A DNA stretch of 64,000 nucleotides from JAADFF01 sp013153035. Its GTDB lineage: Bacteria > Coprothermobacterota > Coprothermobacteria > Coprothermobacterales > JAADFF01. Below the pieces are notes generated by a model that saw only the letters and a program-made list of their open reading frames with translations, made no database searches and was not told the origin of the DNA. The position numbers and the translations under genes were made by a program. Shown piece by piece: positions 1-8,500 of the stretch; the first letter of the stretch is position 1, and every line of letters begins with the position of its first letter. Location: assembly GCA_026184435.1 (NCBI GenBank), contig CP046447.1. One strand, given 5' to 3'.

Positions 1-22
1 AGGTATATGCCTTATGGAATAG

Positions 23-55
23 AAAAAACCGACCTTGTTGTATACAAGGCCGGTT
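23..55 (-). terminator. Rho-independent terminator
   Basis: Read on the minus strand, an 11-bp near-perfect stem (arms 45-55 and 27-37) with a short loop is followed by a run of six T. It lies just past the stop of the minus-strand gene at 86 and would end the two-gene unit 1688-86. Confidence 0.8.
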
Positions 56-85
56 ATGAGAAGAAAATGAGAGAGAGGCTAAAAA

Positions 86-1111
86 TTATTCGGAAAGAGC
101 ACGAATCTTCTGGGCAATCTCCTCATCAAGACGACTAAGCTGTAGTCGTGCTTCTTCGGAAAGGAGTGCTAAAAGTTCCTCTCTGGCTTGTAAGGCTATG
201 TGTTCTTTTCTTCCTGTGTGATCTATACCATCAAGGTCTCTCCATGATATCTTTTTCCCTTTGTGTAGTACATCGATATCACATATTCTCTCACCATTTT
301 CTAAGAATTCTAGTCCCATCATGTACCACTTGATTTTCTGTATATCTTCAGGAGTTAGTAGTTTAATGAGATATACAATGATTTTCATGAGAAAACGAGG
401 ACTATCTGTTGTAAACCGTTCTCCTACAATGAATCCAAGACTTAGGTCTGTAATAACCGTGTATATTCTTTGTCTTTGTAGGTCATATAGGTTGTGGTGA
501 TCGTAAATTGTAATCCCCAGTTCTTTTAGTGTATCTTCTGATATTGTCTCCATAAATATCTTTACAATGTTCTTTTCAAGAAAGGTACTGGTAAGATATT
601 TGTCTCTGTGTACAAGAATAACCTCTTCATCTAACTTAATACTTACAGGACGTGAGAGACTTTCTGTTGTTACATATACAATGGTATCTTGGACCTCACC
701 AACTTCTACTCCTTTTACAAACATGAATTTATGGGAGTAAAGTTCGTTCATAAGCTTATCTTTTAATGCTGTGATATGCTTGTTGCTAATAGCTTTGAGA
801 AAAATGATACCCGGTCCTAAATCGATGCGGGTAGCATCATTCAAGATACCGTTATTGAAGAGGTTTGTTATCGTTATATCACTGCCCCATGGTGCAACAA
901 ATGTGTGTATAGCATCCTCAATGCGTGTTTTGGCTTTGTTGGCTTCTGTAACAAAGACAATGGTATTGGTTCTCGATGCTTCTGAGAATGCTTGCTGCGG
1001 TGAAAAATATTCAGCTAGATTGAAATTGTTTAGTTGTTTCGCCATCTCTTCCGTGTTTTCTGCCCTGATAAATAACATATCAGGGCCCTCTGTGAATAAA
1101 ATCACTTCCAT
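86..1111 (-). CDS. Hypothetical protein, about 341 aa
   Basis: I do not recognise this family. It is a soluble, mixed alpha/beta protein with no signal peptide or clear membrane segment and an acidic, charged helical C-terminus (last ~40 residues rich in E, R and L). It is the second gene of a minus-strand pair: its start lies inside the end of the metallophosphoesterase gene (about 32 bases of overlap), which suggests translational coupling. The ATG at 1111 follows GGGGTG on the minus strand. A GTG at 1114 and an ATG at 1078, just past the upstream stop, are alternatives. A terminator follows at 23-55. The reading frame is long and well coupled, so it is very likely real, but the function is unknown. 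Confidence 0.75.
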   Translation of the reverse strand: MEVILFTEGPDMLFIRAENTEEMAKQLNNFNLAEYFSPQQAFSEASRTNTIVFVTEANKAKTRIEDAIHTFVAPWGSDITITNLFNNGILNDATRIDLGPGIIFLKAISNKHITALKDKLMNELYSHKFMFVKGVEVGEVQDTIVYVTTESLSRPVSIKLDEEVILVHRDKYLTSTFLEKNIVKIFMETISEDTLKELGITIYDHHNLYDLQRQRIYTVITDLSLGFIVGERFTTDSPRFLMKIIVYLIKLLTPEDIQKIKWYMMGLEFLENGERICDIDVLHKGKKISWRDLDGIDHTGRKEHIALQAREELLALLSEEARLQLSRLDEEIAQKIRALSE

Positions 1112-1688
1112 CACCCCATCTTAATTTTCTATATTTGTTAGTTCCCTTGGGATAGGGAACATAAAACACTTGTTTATCCTTGCTGATGATGTGTATATTA
1201 TGTATCCCATTGAGGCATCTACTCAATTCTAAAAGATTTTCTGTCGGTTGATGCCCGAATAGTATGAACTCTACATCTTCGGGACATGTGGGAGGTTTAT
1301 GGGCTAGAAGAAAAGATATATCATTTAATATGACTTTATACGGTTCATTGACGATATGTGCCAAAGACAAGATAGAGGAAAGTATTTCCTTATCGTCATG
1401 ATTGCCTACAACTATATAAGTGCTTTCTAAGTAGTCTGATAAGATATTGCGAAATTCTCTTACCGCTTCTCTGTATATATTTCTCAGTCTCATTGGAGCG
1501 TTTTCTAATTTTATATCGTCGGCTATGTCTCCTGTGTGAATAATATATGAGGGTTGAACAGTATTGATAAGATATTTAAGCCACCTGTATATAGGTCTTG
1601 GGGTATCGCTGATATGTAGGATTCCACCTTTAGCATGTTCAGGTATGCTTGGAATTCCAAGTATTTTTTTCTTTAGTGTTTTTAGCAT
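1080..1688 (-). CDS. Calcineurin-like metallophosphoesterase
   Basis: Predicted two-metal phosphoesterase of 202 aa. The motif series of the superfamily is visible in order: HISDTP near residue 26 (in place of the usual D-x-H), HTGDIADD, VGNHDDKE (the GNHD signature), LAHKPP and FGHQPT (the final GH motif). The size fits the compact YfcE/MJ0936-like phosphodiesterases. The first motif has T where metal-binding H is usual, so activity may be altered. The start ATG at 1688 has AGGGAGG seven bases upstream. It is the first gene of a pair with the unknown gene at 86-1111. The substrate cannot be told from the sequence. Confidence 0.85.
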   Translation of the reverse strand: MLKTLKKKILGIPSIPEHAKGGILHISDTPRPIYRWLKYLINTVQPSYIIHTGDIADDIKLENAPMRLRNIYREAVREFRNILSDYLESTYIVVGNHDDKEILSSILSLAHIVNEPYKVILNDISFLLAHKPPTCPEDVEFILFGHQPTENLLELSRCLNGIHNIHIISKDKQVFYVPYPKGTNKYRKLRWGDGSDFIHRGP

Positions 1689-1743
1689 TCCATTACCTCC
1701 CTATGGTATTATTATAGTAAGAAATATGCGGAGGTGATTGTTG

Positions 1744-1989
1744 ATGCGTTATATCAAGAAGATGTTTGGCTTTGTTAACGGTATAGCAGCGCTGGTAGGT
1801 TGGATGTTTATAGGTCTTCTAGTAGTGGCATTTATTACTGGTAAAGAACCTGTTATATATCTCGCTGATCCTGCATGGGATGAGGAAGATTGGGAAAAAC
1901 TTCTTGAAGAGATTGAGAAAGAGGAAGAGGAATTACCTTATGAGGAAGAAGAGACTGAGGAGGAGAGCGGCGAGGACATTTCCGAGTAG
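1744..1989 (+). CDS. Small membrane protein with acidic tail
   Basis: A short protein of 81 aa. A basic N-terminus is followed by one hydrophobic span (about residues 10-33), then a very acidic C-terminal half dominated by E and D. No family recognised. The ATG at 1744 is preferred over the in-frame TTG codons at 1738 and 1741 because GGAGGTG sits seven bases upstream of it. It is divergent from the metallophosphoesterase, and its last 57 bases overlap the 3' end of the opposing gene at 1933. Predicted to be membrane-anchored with the acidic tail on one side; role unknown. Confidence 0.65.
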   Translation: MRYIKKMFGFVNGIAALVGWMFIGLLVVAFITGKEPVIYLADPAWDEEDWEKLLEEIEKEEEELPYEEEETEEESGEDISE

Positions 1990-2370
1990 AAGTGAGAGAA
2001 TAGTTTTTATTGTTTCTAATTCCAATAGTCCAGCTATAAGGGCACCGGTAAAAGCACCGGTGCCCGGCAGTGGTATACCTACAAATAGGGTGAGTGCAAT
2101 ATAACCCCATTTTTCGTAGTTTCTAATAAATTCCTCTTTCTTTTTTTCTACTTTTTCAATGTACGAAGGTATCATATACCTCAAAATTTTTATGAGAAGT
2201 TCTCCTAAGAAAAATGTGAACACACCAAGTATCGTAGAGCCTATTACGCATATTGTAAATGATAAGAACCATGGAAGTTTTAGGCTCCAAGCTAATATCA
2301 TGCCGCCTCTTAGTTCCAGCACCGGCGTCATGCTGGTTATGAACACTGCTATAATATGTCTAATATCCAT
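1933..2370 (-). CDS. COG2426-type small multidrug export family membrane protein
   Basis: An integral membrane protein of about 145 aa resembling the putative small multi-drug export family (PF06695/COG2426). Visible family features are TPVLELRGGM near the N-terminus, a hydrophobic hairpin, a basic loop (EKVEKKKEEFIRNYEKWGY) and the conserved GIPLPGTGAFTGALIAG stretch before the last helix. I chose the ATG at 2370 because it gives the usual family length; the frame stays open upstream to 2553, but that stretch overlaps the divergent DUF362 gene. No SD precedes 2370; a TATACT box lies nine bases upstream, so the mRNA may be nearly leaderless. It overlaps the gene at 1744-1989 tail to tail. Transport activity is inferred from the family name only. 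Confidence 0.75.
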   Translation of the reverse strand: MDIRHIIAVFITSMTPVLELRGGMILAWSLKLPWFLSFTICVIGSTILGVFTFFLGELLIKILRYMIPSYIEKVEKKKEEFIRNYEKWGYIALTLFVGIPLPGTGAFTGALIAGLLELETIKTILSLLLGNVLAALLLSLFFLIR

Positions 2371-2398
2371 AGTATTAATAGTATAAAGGAGGACCGAG

Positions 2399-3328
2399 GT
2401 GAAATACATAGCAATTGTTAAAGATAATGATAGATACAGAGCTGTTAGGCAGTCTTTGAGCCTTCTCCATAGCAGGGTAGAGCCTAATATTCCCAAAGAT
2501 ATAGTTGTTATCAAGCCTAACTTTGTCGATGTTAGGTATCCCCTTGCATGCACTCATCCTGTTGCCGTTAAGGCTGTAGTTGACCATTTAAGGGAACTAG
2601 GTGTACGAAGTATTGCTGTTGCCGAAGAATCATCAGTTGGTAGAACGGTAGAAGCGCTAGAAAATTTTGGTTATAAGGAAGTTCTGAAGGGATATTCATG
2701 GGTGGAGCTTGTTGCTATTGAAGAACTAAGTGAGAAAAAGAATCCACAGATACCATTTGAGATTTTTAAGTGGGATAGAAGTATTCAGACAATATATCTC
2801 AATGGTTATCTTGTCAATGCTCCATATCTTGTTTCGATAGGGCCACCTAAAACCCATGATACTGTTATTGTTACGTTGGCACTGAAAAATATTGCCATGG
2901 CTATACCTAAAGGTCGAAATAAAGGAAAGGTGCATCAGGGATATGGCATTATCAATATTAATATTGCCATGTTGGCAAAGAGAAAAAGGGCAGATTTGGC
3001 TATTGTCGATGGGACAGTTGCTATGGAAGGCGATGGACCTGTTTATGGGACGGCGAAGAATTGGGGGACGGTGTTTGCCTCTCATGATATTGTGGAACTT
3101 GATAGTGCTATCACTTATGCTATGGGCTTTGCACCAACAGAGATAGGTTATCTATATGCCCTTTATAAGATGGGAATAGGTGATATCTATTTTAGAAATG
3201 TGGAATTCCTTGGTGAAGATATAGAGAAGGTAAAAACATCTTTTAAACCTCATAGGGAATATTCACTTATGAAGAGGTGGCTTGACAGCGCATATCAGGA
3301 GCTACTGGGCAGGTTAACCGCCCAGTAG
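2399..3328 (+). CDS. DUF362 domain-containing protein
   Basis: A 309-aa protein of the DUF362 family (PF04015). The N-terminal half has the family's VVIKPNFVD segment and HPVAVKAVVDHLRELG. The centre has PYLVSIGPPKTHDTVIVTLALKN, then KGKVHQGYG, and IVDGTVAMEGDGPVYGT toward the C-terminus. Members often occur with iron-sulfur domains, but none is fused here and I see no cysteine cluster. The biochemical role is not established. The start is GTG at 2399 with AAAGGAGG six bases upstream. Its stop codon falls in a perfect hairpin shared with the convergent gene at 3314. Confidence 0.85.
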   Translation: MKYIAIVKDNDRYRAVRQSLSLLHSRVEPNIPKDIVVIKPNFVDVRYPLACTHPVAVKAVVDHLRELGVRSIAVAEESSVGRTVEALENFGYKEVLKGYSWVELVAIEELSEKKNPQIPFEIFKWDRSIQTIYLNGYLVNAPYLVSIGPPKTHDTVIVTLALKNIAMAIPKGRNKGKVHQGYGIININIAMLAKRKRADLAIVDGTVAMEGDGPVYGTAKNWGTVFASHDIVELDSAITYAMGFAPTEIGYLYALYKMGIGDIYFRNVEFLGEDIEKVKTSFKPHREYSLMKRWLDSAYQELLGRLTAQ

Positions 3329-3329
3329 C
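3301..3329. repeat. Perfect 10-bp inverted repeat at a convergent gene junction
   Basis: Arms at 3301-3310 and 3320-3329 are exact reverse complements around a 9-base loop. The hairpin contains the stop codons of both convergent genes (TAG at 3326-3328 plus; TAA at 3314-3316 minus). No T-run follows on either strand, so it is not a standard intrinsic terminator. Confidence 0.75.
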
Positions 3330-4003
3330 CTTCCAAGTATACCTCCCTTTTTAGGAGTTAGGTCTACCTTGATAGGTTTATTGTATGTGGCCGCTATCTG
3401 CTGGACAGATGTTGTGGTCATCTCACTTAACATAAATGAGATGTATAACTCGCTCCAATTTTTCATGTGACGATATTTAATGACATGTTCTATCTTGCCT
3501 CTTAATAAAGATTGAAAGATACCTTGTTCTACAGGTACTTCCATGAACATCATAATCTCCTGCTCTTTATGTTTTCCCAATCTTGAAGGGTTTTCGGGAA
3601 TTATACCTATAGCTCCGTTGATACCTATAGATCTCACAGCAATATCGAACGTTTCTTCACTGTCTAGAATTGTTAACTTACCGGGGAGCATGAAACGGTG
3701 AAGTTCAGGAGGATGTTGCGTGAGTTCTACTGGGGTTGTCTTGATACTAATCTTAGCAATGCCGTTCTCGTGTAAAGAGACTATACCAGTTAGATAAAAA
3801 CTTTTTTCATTGTTTACTGATGTCACAATCACATCGCAATCAAAGCCTGTTTTAATAAATGCTTCTCCTATTTCTGGGGTGAGGGTAATATTGTAGACAT
3901 CTATTATATCCGCTTTACCCATAAAGGCACCATGCCACTTGTCAGATGTGTAGGATACAAATACTGGGTCACCACTTTTAATAATGTCATACCATGGACT
4001 CAT
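3314..4003 (-). CDS. Possible degenerate PilZ/YcgR-like protein
   Basis: A soluble 229-aa protein. The layout resembles YcgR-like proteins: an N-terminal beta-rich domain (about 1-105), then a second beta domain with VRSIGINGAIGIIPE near residue 130, which recalls the D/N-x-S-x-x-G of PilZ, and a segment WSELYISFMLSEMTTTSVQQI near 185, like the PilZ C-terminal helix. The canonical RxxxR that binds cyclic di-GMP is not obvious, so ligand binding is doubtful. The C-terminus is basic and glycine-rich. The ATG at 4003 has AAAGGAGGG upstream. It follows the Cas4-like nuclease gene by 37 bases and is probably in the same transcript. The family call is tentative. Confidence 0.5.
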   Translation of the reverse strand: MSPWYDIIKSGDPVFVSYTSDKWHGAFMGKADIIDVYNITLTPEIGEAFIKTGFDCDVIVTSVNNEKSFYLTGIVSLHENGIAKISIKTTPVELTQHPPELHRFMLPGKLTILDSEETFDIAVRSIGINGAIGIIPENPSRLGKHKEQEIMMFMEVPVEQGIFQSLLRGKIEHVIKYRHMKNWSELYISFMLSEMTTTSVQQIAATYNKPIKVDLTPKKGGILGRLLGG

Positions 4004-4040
4004 GCTACAGCCCTCCTTTCTGAATATATTTTACAAGGTT

Positions 4041-5138
4041 TTACATGAATTTGCGAATTTTCTTTCTGTCGATGTCTTTCAGTATATTGAGTTTCTCTTT
4101 AATACTGGAAGGTAAGATTTCAGTTTTTATTGTTGCAGTATCTCTTAGGAGGGCTATGAGCAGTTGATGCTTTTCTTTTTCTGATAAATTGTCAATAAGC
4201 GGGATAATGCCACTAGCCCATACTTTTTCTTCTATGATGCTGTTGGGTGCAGATGTGTGTGTGATTGTTTTGCGTAATTCTGCATGCTTGTCGATGAGCT
4301 TGTTGGCCATAGCATCGAGCTTGTTTGCAAGAGATTTCAGCTCCATGCCTAGTTTTCTATACTGGTATGCGTGGTCAAGTCTTTGTGAGATGTTTTTGAT
4401 TTTACTCATAATATTTGCTTCTTTAGATAACCTAAAATATAGCGGGCATCGGAATTTATATTCACATAGCCCACAAGCGTCGGAAGGATGAGGTTGAGGG
4501 TTATCCTTGCTTGCTTTAAGAAGTTTTACTATAAAGTCATGCGTTTGTGTGAGTTCTTTTTCTGTTATCTGACTTTTTACTACCTTGGGTTTATCTCCAC
4601 CCAAATATACATCTCTAACTTCTATAGGAGGATTCATAATGCCAAGAGTGTATGCCATATATGCATATATCTTTAGCTGTATGTGGTGTTCTTCGGCACT
4701 AAATGAGCCTGTTTTCCAATCTATGATGGTGTTACCGTATCCAAAGTCTAATATACCGACAATGATGGTTGGTATTTCTCTTATGAATACCTCAAGTTTT
4801 TCCTCTATAAGTATTGGTACATTATCGGGTATATCAATATTGGTTATATATTCAAGGGCGTTTTGGACCATACGAAATGCCTCTGATAGCAATGCTTTAT
4901 CGCCTATCATTTGTTTTATTAGAGGGTCATGCTGGCTTTCTGCAGAAAACATGAGCAAACCATCGATTTGTATAGGAGTTTTATTTAGTATGGCTTTTGT
5001 TCCTTCGGCTATGGCCCCGTGAACCCATGTACCGAATGATGCTTCTATAGAAGAAGAGTTTATAGGATACATTTCCGACAGCTTAATGTACAAGGGACAT
5101 CCTTTTGTTAGTGTTGTTACAGATACTCTATCCATCAT
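4041..5138 (-). CDS. PD-(D/E)XK nuclease, RecB/Cas4-like with predicted Fe-S cluster
   Basis: A 365-aa protein with a RecB-family nuclease core: H40 (GTWVHGAI), D131 (VGILDFG), D140-x-K142 (IIDWKTG) and Q154 (QLKIYAYM). Four cysteines, C14 near the N-terminus and C222, C225, C231 in CGLCEYKFRCP, match the iron-staple arrangement of Cas4/AddB nucleases and probably bind a 4Fe-4S cluster. A coiled-coil-like helical C-terminus follows. There are no CRISPR repeats or cas genes nearby, so a DNA-repair or stand-alone role is more likely than CRISPR adaptation. No SD precedes ATG 5138; TATAAT lies exactly six bases upstream, which suggests a leaderless mRNA. Confidence 0.85.
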   Translation of the reverse strand: MMDRVSVTTLTKGCPLYIKLSEMYPINSSSIEASFGTWVHGAIAEGTKAILNKTPIQIDGLLMFSAESQHDPLIKQMIGDKALLSEAFRMVQNALEYITNIDIPDNVPILIEEKLEVFIREIPTIIVGILDFGYGNTIIDWKTGSFSAEEHHIQLKIYAYMAYTLGIMNPPIEVRDVYLGGDKPKVVKSQITEKELTQTHDFIVKLLKASKDNPQPHPSDACGLCEYKFRCPLYFRLSKEANIMSKIKNISQRLDHAYQYRKLGMELKSLANKLDAMANKLIDKHAELRKTITHTSAPNSIIEEKVWASGIIPLIDNLSEKEKHQLLIALLRDTATIKTEILPSSIKEKLNILKDIDRKKIRKFM

Positions 5139-5156
5139 GCTCTTATTATATCCTAC

Positions 5157-5186
5157 TTGTCAACTACGGGATACACATGATATAAT
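5157..5186 (+). promoter_or_regulatory. Promoter of tRNA-Ser / SRP RNA
   Basis: TTGTCA at 5157-5162, an 18-bp spacer and TATAAT at 5181-5186, ending 10 bases before the mature tRNA-Ser. Its form (GATATAATAC) matches the other tRNA promoters in this window. Confidence 0.75.
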
Positions 5187-5196
5187 ACTTTGCGTC

Positions 5197-5287
5197 GGAG
5201 AGGTGTCCGAGCGGCCGAAGGAACCCGCCTGGAAAGCGGGTGAGGGTTAATCGCCCTCCGAGGGTTCAAATCCCTCCCTCTCCGCCA
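5197..5287 (+). tRNA. tRNA-Ser (anticodon GGA)
   Basis: Class II tRNA with a long variable arm. The acceptor GGAGAGG (5197-5203) pairs exactly with CCTCTCC (5277-5283), the discriminator is G, and CCA is encoded at 5285-5287. The anticodon stem-loop shows GGA between CT and AA. Confidence 0.96.
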
Positions 5288-5300
5288 TTTTTCATTTTGA

Positions 5301-5420
5301 CCCCTTAATGGGGCAGGACCACTGCAAGGGTAGGGTGCTGAACCCCGCCAGGCCCGAAAGGGAGCAACGGTAGGCACCTGAACCCTGTGCCGGTGGTATC
5401 CTGCTCCATTAAGGGGCTCT
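5301..5420 (+). ncRNA. ffs: Signal recognition particle RNA (small bacterial type)
   Basis: Contains the SRP domain core: CAGGCCCGAAAGGGAGCA with the tetraloop at about 5348-5366, then an asymmetric loop and closing helix. The outer arms 5301-5318 and 5399-5416 are almost perfectly complementary and run into CTCTTTTATTTTT, so the outer helix also acts as terminator. It would be transcribed with the upstream tRNA-Ser; a tRNA-Ser next to ffs is a common bacterial arrangement. The RNA forms the core of the targeting particle with Ffh. Exact ends are estimated. Confidence 0.93.
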
Positions 5421-5570
5421 TTTATTTTTGCGCTTTTGTTTAATCCTCATAAGTAACATGTAACTTTGAATAGATGAAGCAAATATACCTATAGCAATGA
5501 GAATTAATATTAGTGGACCTAATATAGGATGGGCTTTGACAAGTTTATCTACCAGGTCATATATATTCAC
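5409..5570 (-). CDS. Small single-span membrane protein, 53 aa
   Basis: A short frame not reported by a length-limited ORF search. It begins with GTG at 5570, sharing one base with the TAG stop of the upstream solute-binding protein gene (TAGTG), and has GGAGG seven bases before the start. The protein has an amphipathic N-terminus (NIYDLVDKLVKAHP), one hydrophobic span (about residues 16-31, ILGPLILILIAIGIFA) and a strongly basic tail (RIKQKRKNKR). Its 3' end overlaps the terminator helix of the SRP RNA on the other strand. The coupling to the receptor-like gene suggests a partner role. No family recognised. Confidence 0.65.
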   Translation of the reverse strand: MNIYDLVDKLVKAHPILGPLILILIAIGIFASSIQSYMLLMRIKQKRKNKRAP

Positions 5571-8500
5571 TAGCCGTCCTCCTTATCGTTATTTTCTTCG
5601 AGTTTTTCCTTCTCTTCCTTGTTCTCTTGTTCAGTAATAAGTTTTTCTATTTCCTCTTGAGAGAGTGTTGTTTTTGGGGTGTCTTCTTGTGCTAATATGG
5701 CTGCTGTTTTGTCTACCATCTCAGAAGCTTTTTCTTGCTGTGTTGTGTAGTTCTCAATATCTTCATGGGATAGATTGGATTGTGTAAGTGTGTCTTGAGG
5801 AGCATTTTGCTGGTTTACTGCTTCTGATGATACATCTTCTGTAGTTATTGGTACTTCTTCATATTCACTGGTCTGCTGTGCGAATAATTTTTCAATCTCT
5901 TCTTGTGATAGAGAAGTAGCTTTGTGAGTTTCTTGAGTAGTATTGTTTTCTGATGTCTCTTGTTGTTTGGCTTTTTGAGATTCACTATTCCAATCTGTTT
6001 TTGGGGATTCTGGTTTATCTTCTTTTACTTGTTGTTCGGTAAGTATCTTTTCTATATCTTCTTGAGAAAGAGTGTTAGATGTAGATTCTTGGTTGCCTTC
6101 CTGAGCTTCTGCCTCTTGAGATGATTCATTGGTTTGATGTATTTCGTCATGTGGTGTTTCTTCATCTGATATTGCTTTTGTTTTCTGTTCAAATAGTTTC
6201 TCTATCTCCTCTTGAGAAAGGGTAGTTGGATATGTTGATTCAGATTCATGAGAAGTGTTATCTATATCTTTCAACTTTGTAGAAGTTTTTTCTTTTTCAT
6301 CGGTTTCTTGAGGATTAAGATTTTCCATTTCTCTTTGAGGTATTGTGGTATCTGAAAAATTTTCTTGTTGTGGGATTTCTTCTTTTATTGATGTCTCTTC
6401 ATCTTTCTGAGTTTTTTCTTTATGTTCTTCAGAAGGAGTAATTATTGTTTCGTCTTGGGATAAAGTCGAAATTGTTTTTGGCGAACTTTCTGTTATGGCT
6501 TCTGAAAGAGTAGTCTCGTTATCTTGGGTTTCTGTCCCTTGTGATGATATTTCTTCTGGCTTTTCTTCTTGTTCATTTAAGTCTTTCAATGCAGGTTTTT
6601 CTATATCTTCATCCGATAATGCTGGGATAAGATCGTTGTTTTCTAAAGTCTCTTTTGCCTGAGTGTTAGCTTCTCTGTTTGGCTCAGATAGAGAGGCTGG
6701 AATTGTGTCTTCGGGGATAATTTCTTCTCCGTGCATGCCAACTTTTTCTATATGGCTGATAATAGTTTCTGTGGTTTTCTTTAGCATTTCATCGGTTGGA
6801 TGAACCTTAGGTTTTCTTGTCTTCTCTTTGAGAATTTTTAGTTTTTCTGATATGACCTCATGAACATGTTTGCCTATTTCTGCAAGTTTACCCAAGGTAG
6901 ATGATAATACCGATTTGATGTTGTTCATAAAGTTTCTTAGTTTGATAGTCTTTGCTATAAATAATTTCCTTACATGTTGTGTTGTTTCTATTTCTCGGAT
7001 TTCTTTCTTTTCTGCAGATTGTTGTTGCTCTTCTTCTTGGGTTTTTCCCTCTGTTTCTGCAGTATCCTTGTTCTTTGCGGAGATTTGAGATAGTTTGTAT
7101 TTAAACAATACTGTTTTCTTTAGTTTGGTAAGGAGCATACCAATATTTCCAAATATAAGGAGAGTTGGGAAATGTGTAGTTTTTTTCCACAATAATTTTA
7201 TTCGAGGTATTAGAAAGATAAGGAGTAGTAGTACTGATGATATACCTATAACAGCTATTAACCCGATTTTCAAAAAGGTCATCCATTTATTGGTAGTACT
7301 TGTGGTGGTACTTGTACTGGCTGTTTTTTGTGTTTCTGTAGTTGATGTTATAAGTATTGTTGGATCATCAATAGGCGATGTTAGCATGGGGATTCCTAAT
7401 CCGGCAATGTGTTTTCGGAAGTACGATTTACTAATGTGTGTATATATCTTAGGAAAAAGTATGGTTGTGCTTGGATAAGTGTAATCTAATATCTCAAGGG
7501 CTGTGACAAGTTTAGTGTGATCCCCTGTAATACCTTCGGATAGTTTGATAAAAAAGTTAGGATAGTTCCAGTGAGAAAATGGGAAATCAGGTGATGCTAA
7601 AGTGTAAGGGCTCGTGCTTCCACCTACAGGAATAAGAATCATATTCACATTGGGAGGACTATGCATGAGAGTATAAGTAGAAACGATTTTTATATCGACG
7701 TGTATACCTATTTTATTCCATCTTTCTGTTATCTGCTTTGCTGTGTCTGTAAGATGTGGGGGTACTGCTAATGTGAGGTTTTTTAATCTGTTAATATCTA
7801 TACTGTAATTATCTATAAACTCGTTGACGTTGAATACCAATCTGTCAATGTGGAGGCTGGAGTGGCACAACGGACTTTTGATAAGACATGGGGTTCCCGC
7901 TGTCCCTGTTGTACTGAGTTTTTCGTAAGGTAGTGTTGCAATAAGCAGGTATCTGTAAGGCCATGTGGTAAATGGTTCTTTCTGTGTGTTGAATACAAGC
8001 CTTATAGCTACATTGTATTGTTGCGTGCCATTGATTGAAGGATAGGTTATGTAGTTGGATGTTTGTGCTATTGTACTTGTAAATATCAAAGTTTCTGGGT
8101 ATGGAATATACCCTTTGTACATGGGATTATGCTTTAATAATATGCTACCGCTGGAGGTATTTACTATATAGTACATGCCACTACCCCAAAAAGCATGGTT
8201 GATTGTAATGTCAAGAGTTCTTAGATACTTAGGCAGTATGAAGATGTTTGATGTGACATCACGTGCAAAGTTACTATCAGGTTTAAATAGATGAAAGACA
8301 ACAGTATTGTTAGAGGCTGTTTCTACACTTCTGATATTGCTAATAAGTAACCATATAGTAGCTCCTCTCCGGTGGTTTATAGGCATATGTAATAGATAGT
8401 TGTATGTTTCGACAACGTCTGTAGCGGTAATAGGGGTACCGTTTTGCCATACAAGGTGTTTTTTGATTTTGAAGGTCCACAATGTGTCTGATGATGTCCA

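Noticed and set aside
2040..2065. 10-bp inverted repeat GGGCACCGGT/ACCGGTGCCC
   Set aside because: It encodes the conserved PGTGAFTGAL of the COG2426-type protein, where a repeated peptide creates the dyad. No T-run follows, so I do not call it a terminator.
4041..5138. Cas4-like nuclease as a sign of a CRISPR locus
   Set aside because: No CRISPR repeats or other cas genes are present in the window, so a stand-alone RecB-type nuclease is the better reading.
5145..5163. TTGACA and TATAAT on the minus strand before the Cas4-like gene
   Set aside because: They are only seven bases apart, too close for a normal -35/-10 pair. The TATAAT alone is kept as evidence for a leaderless start.
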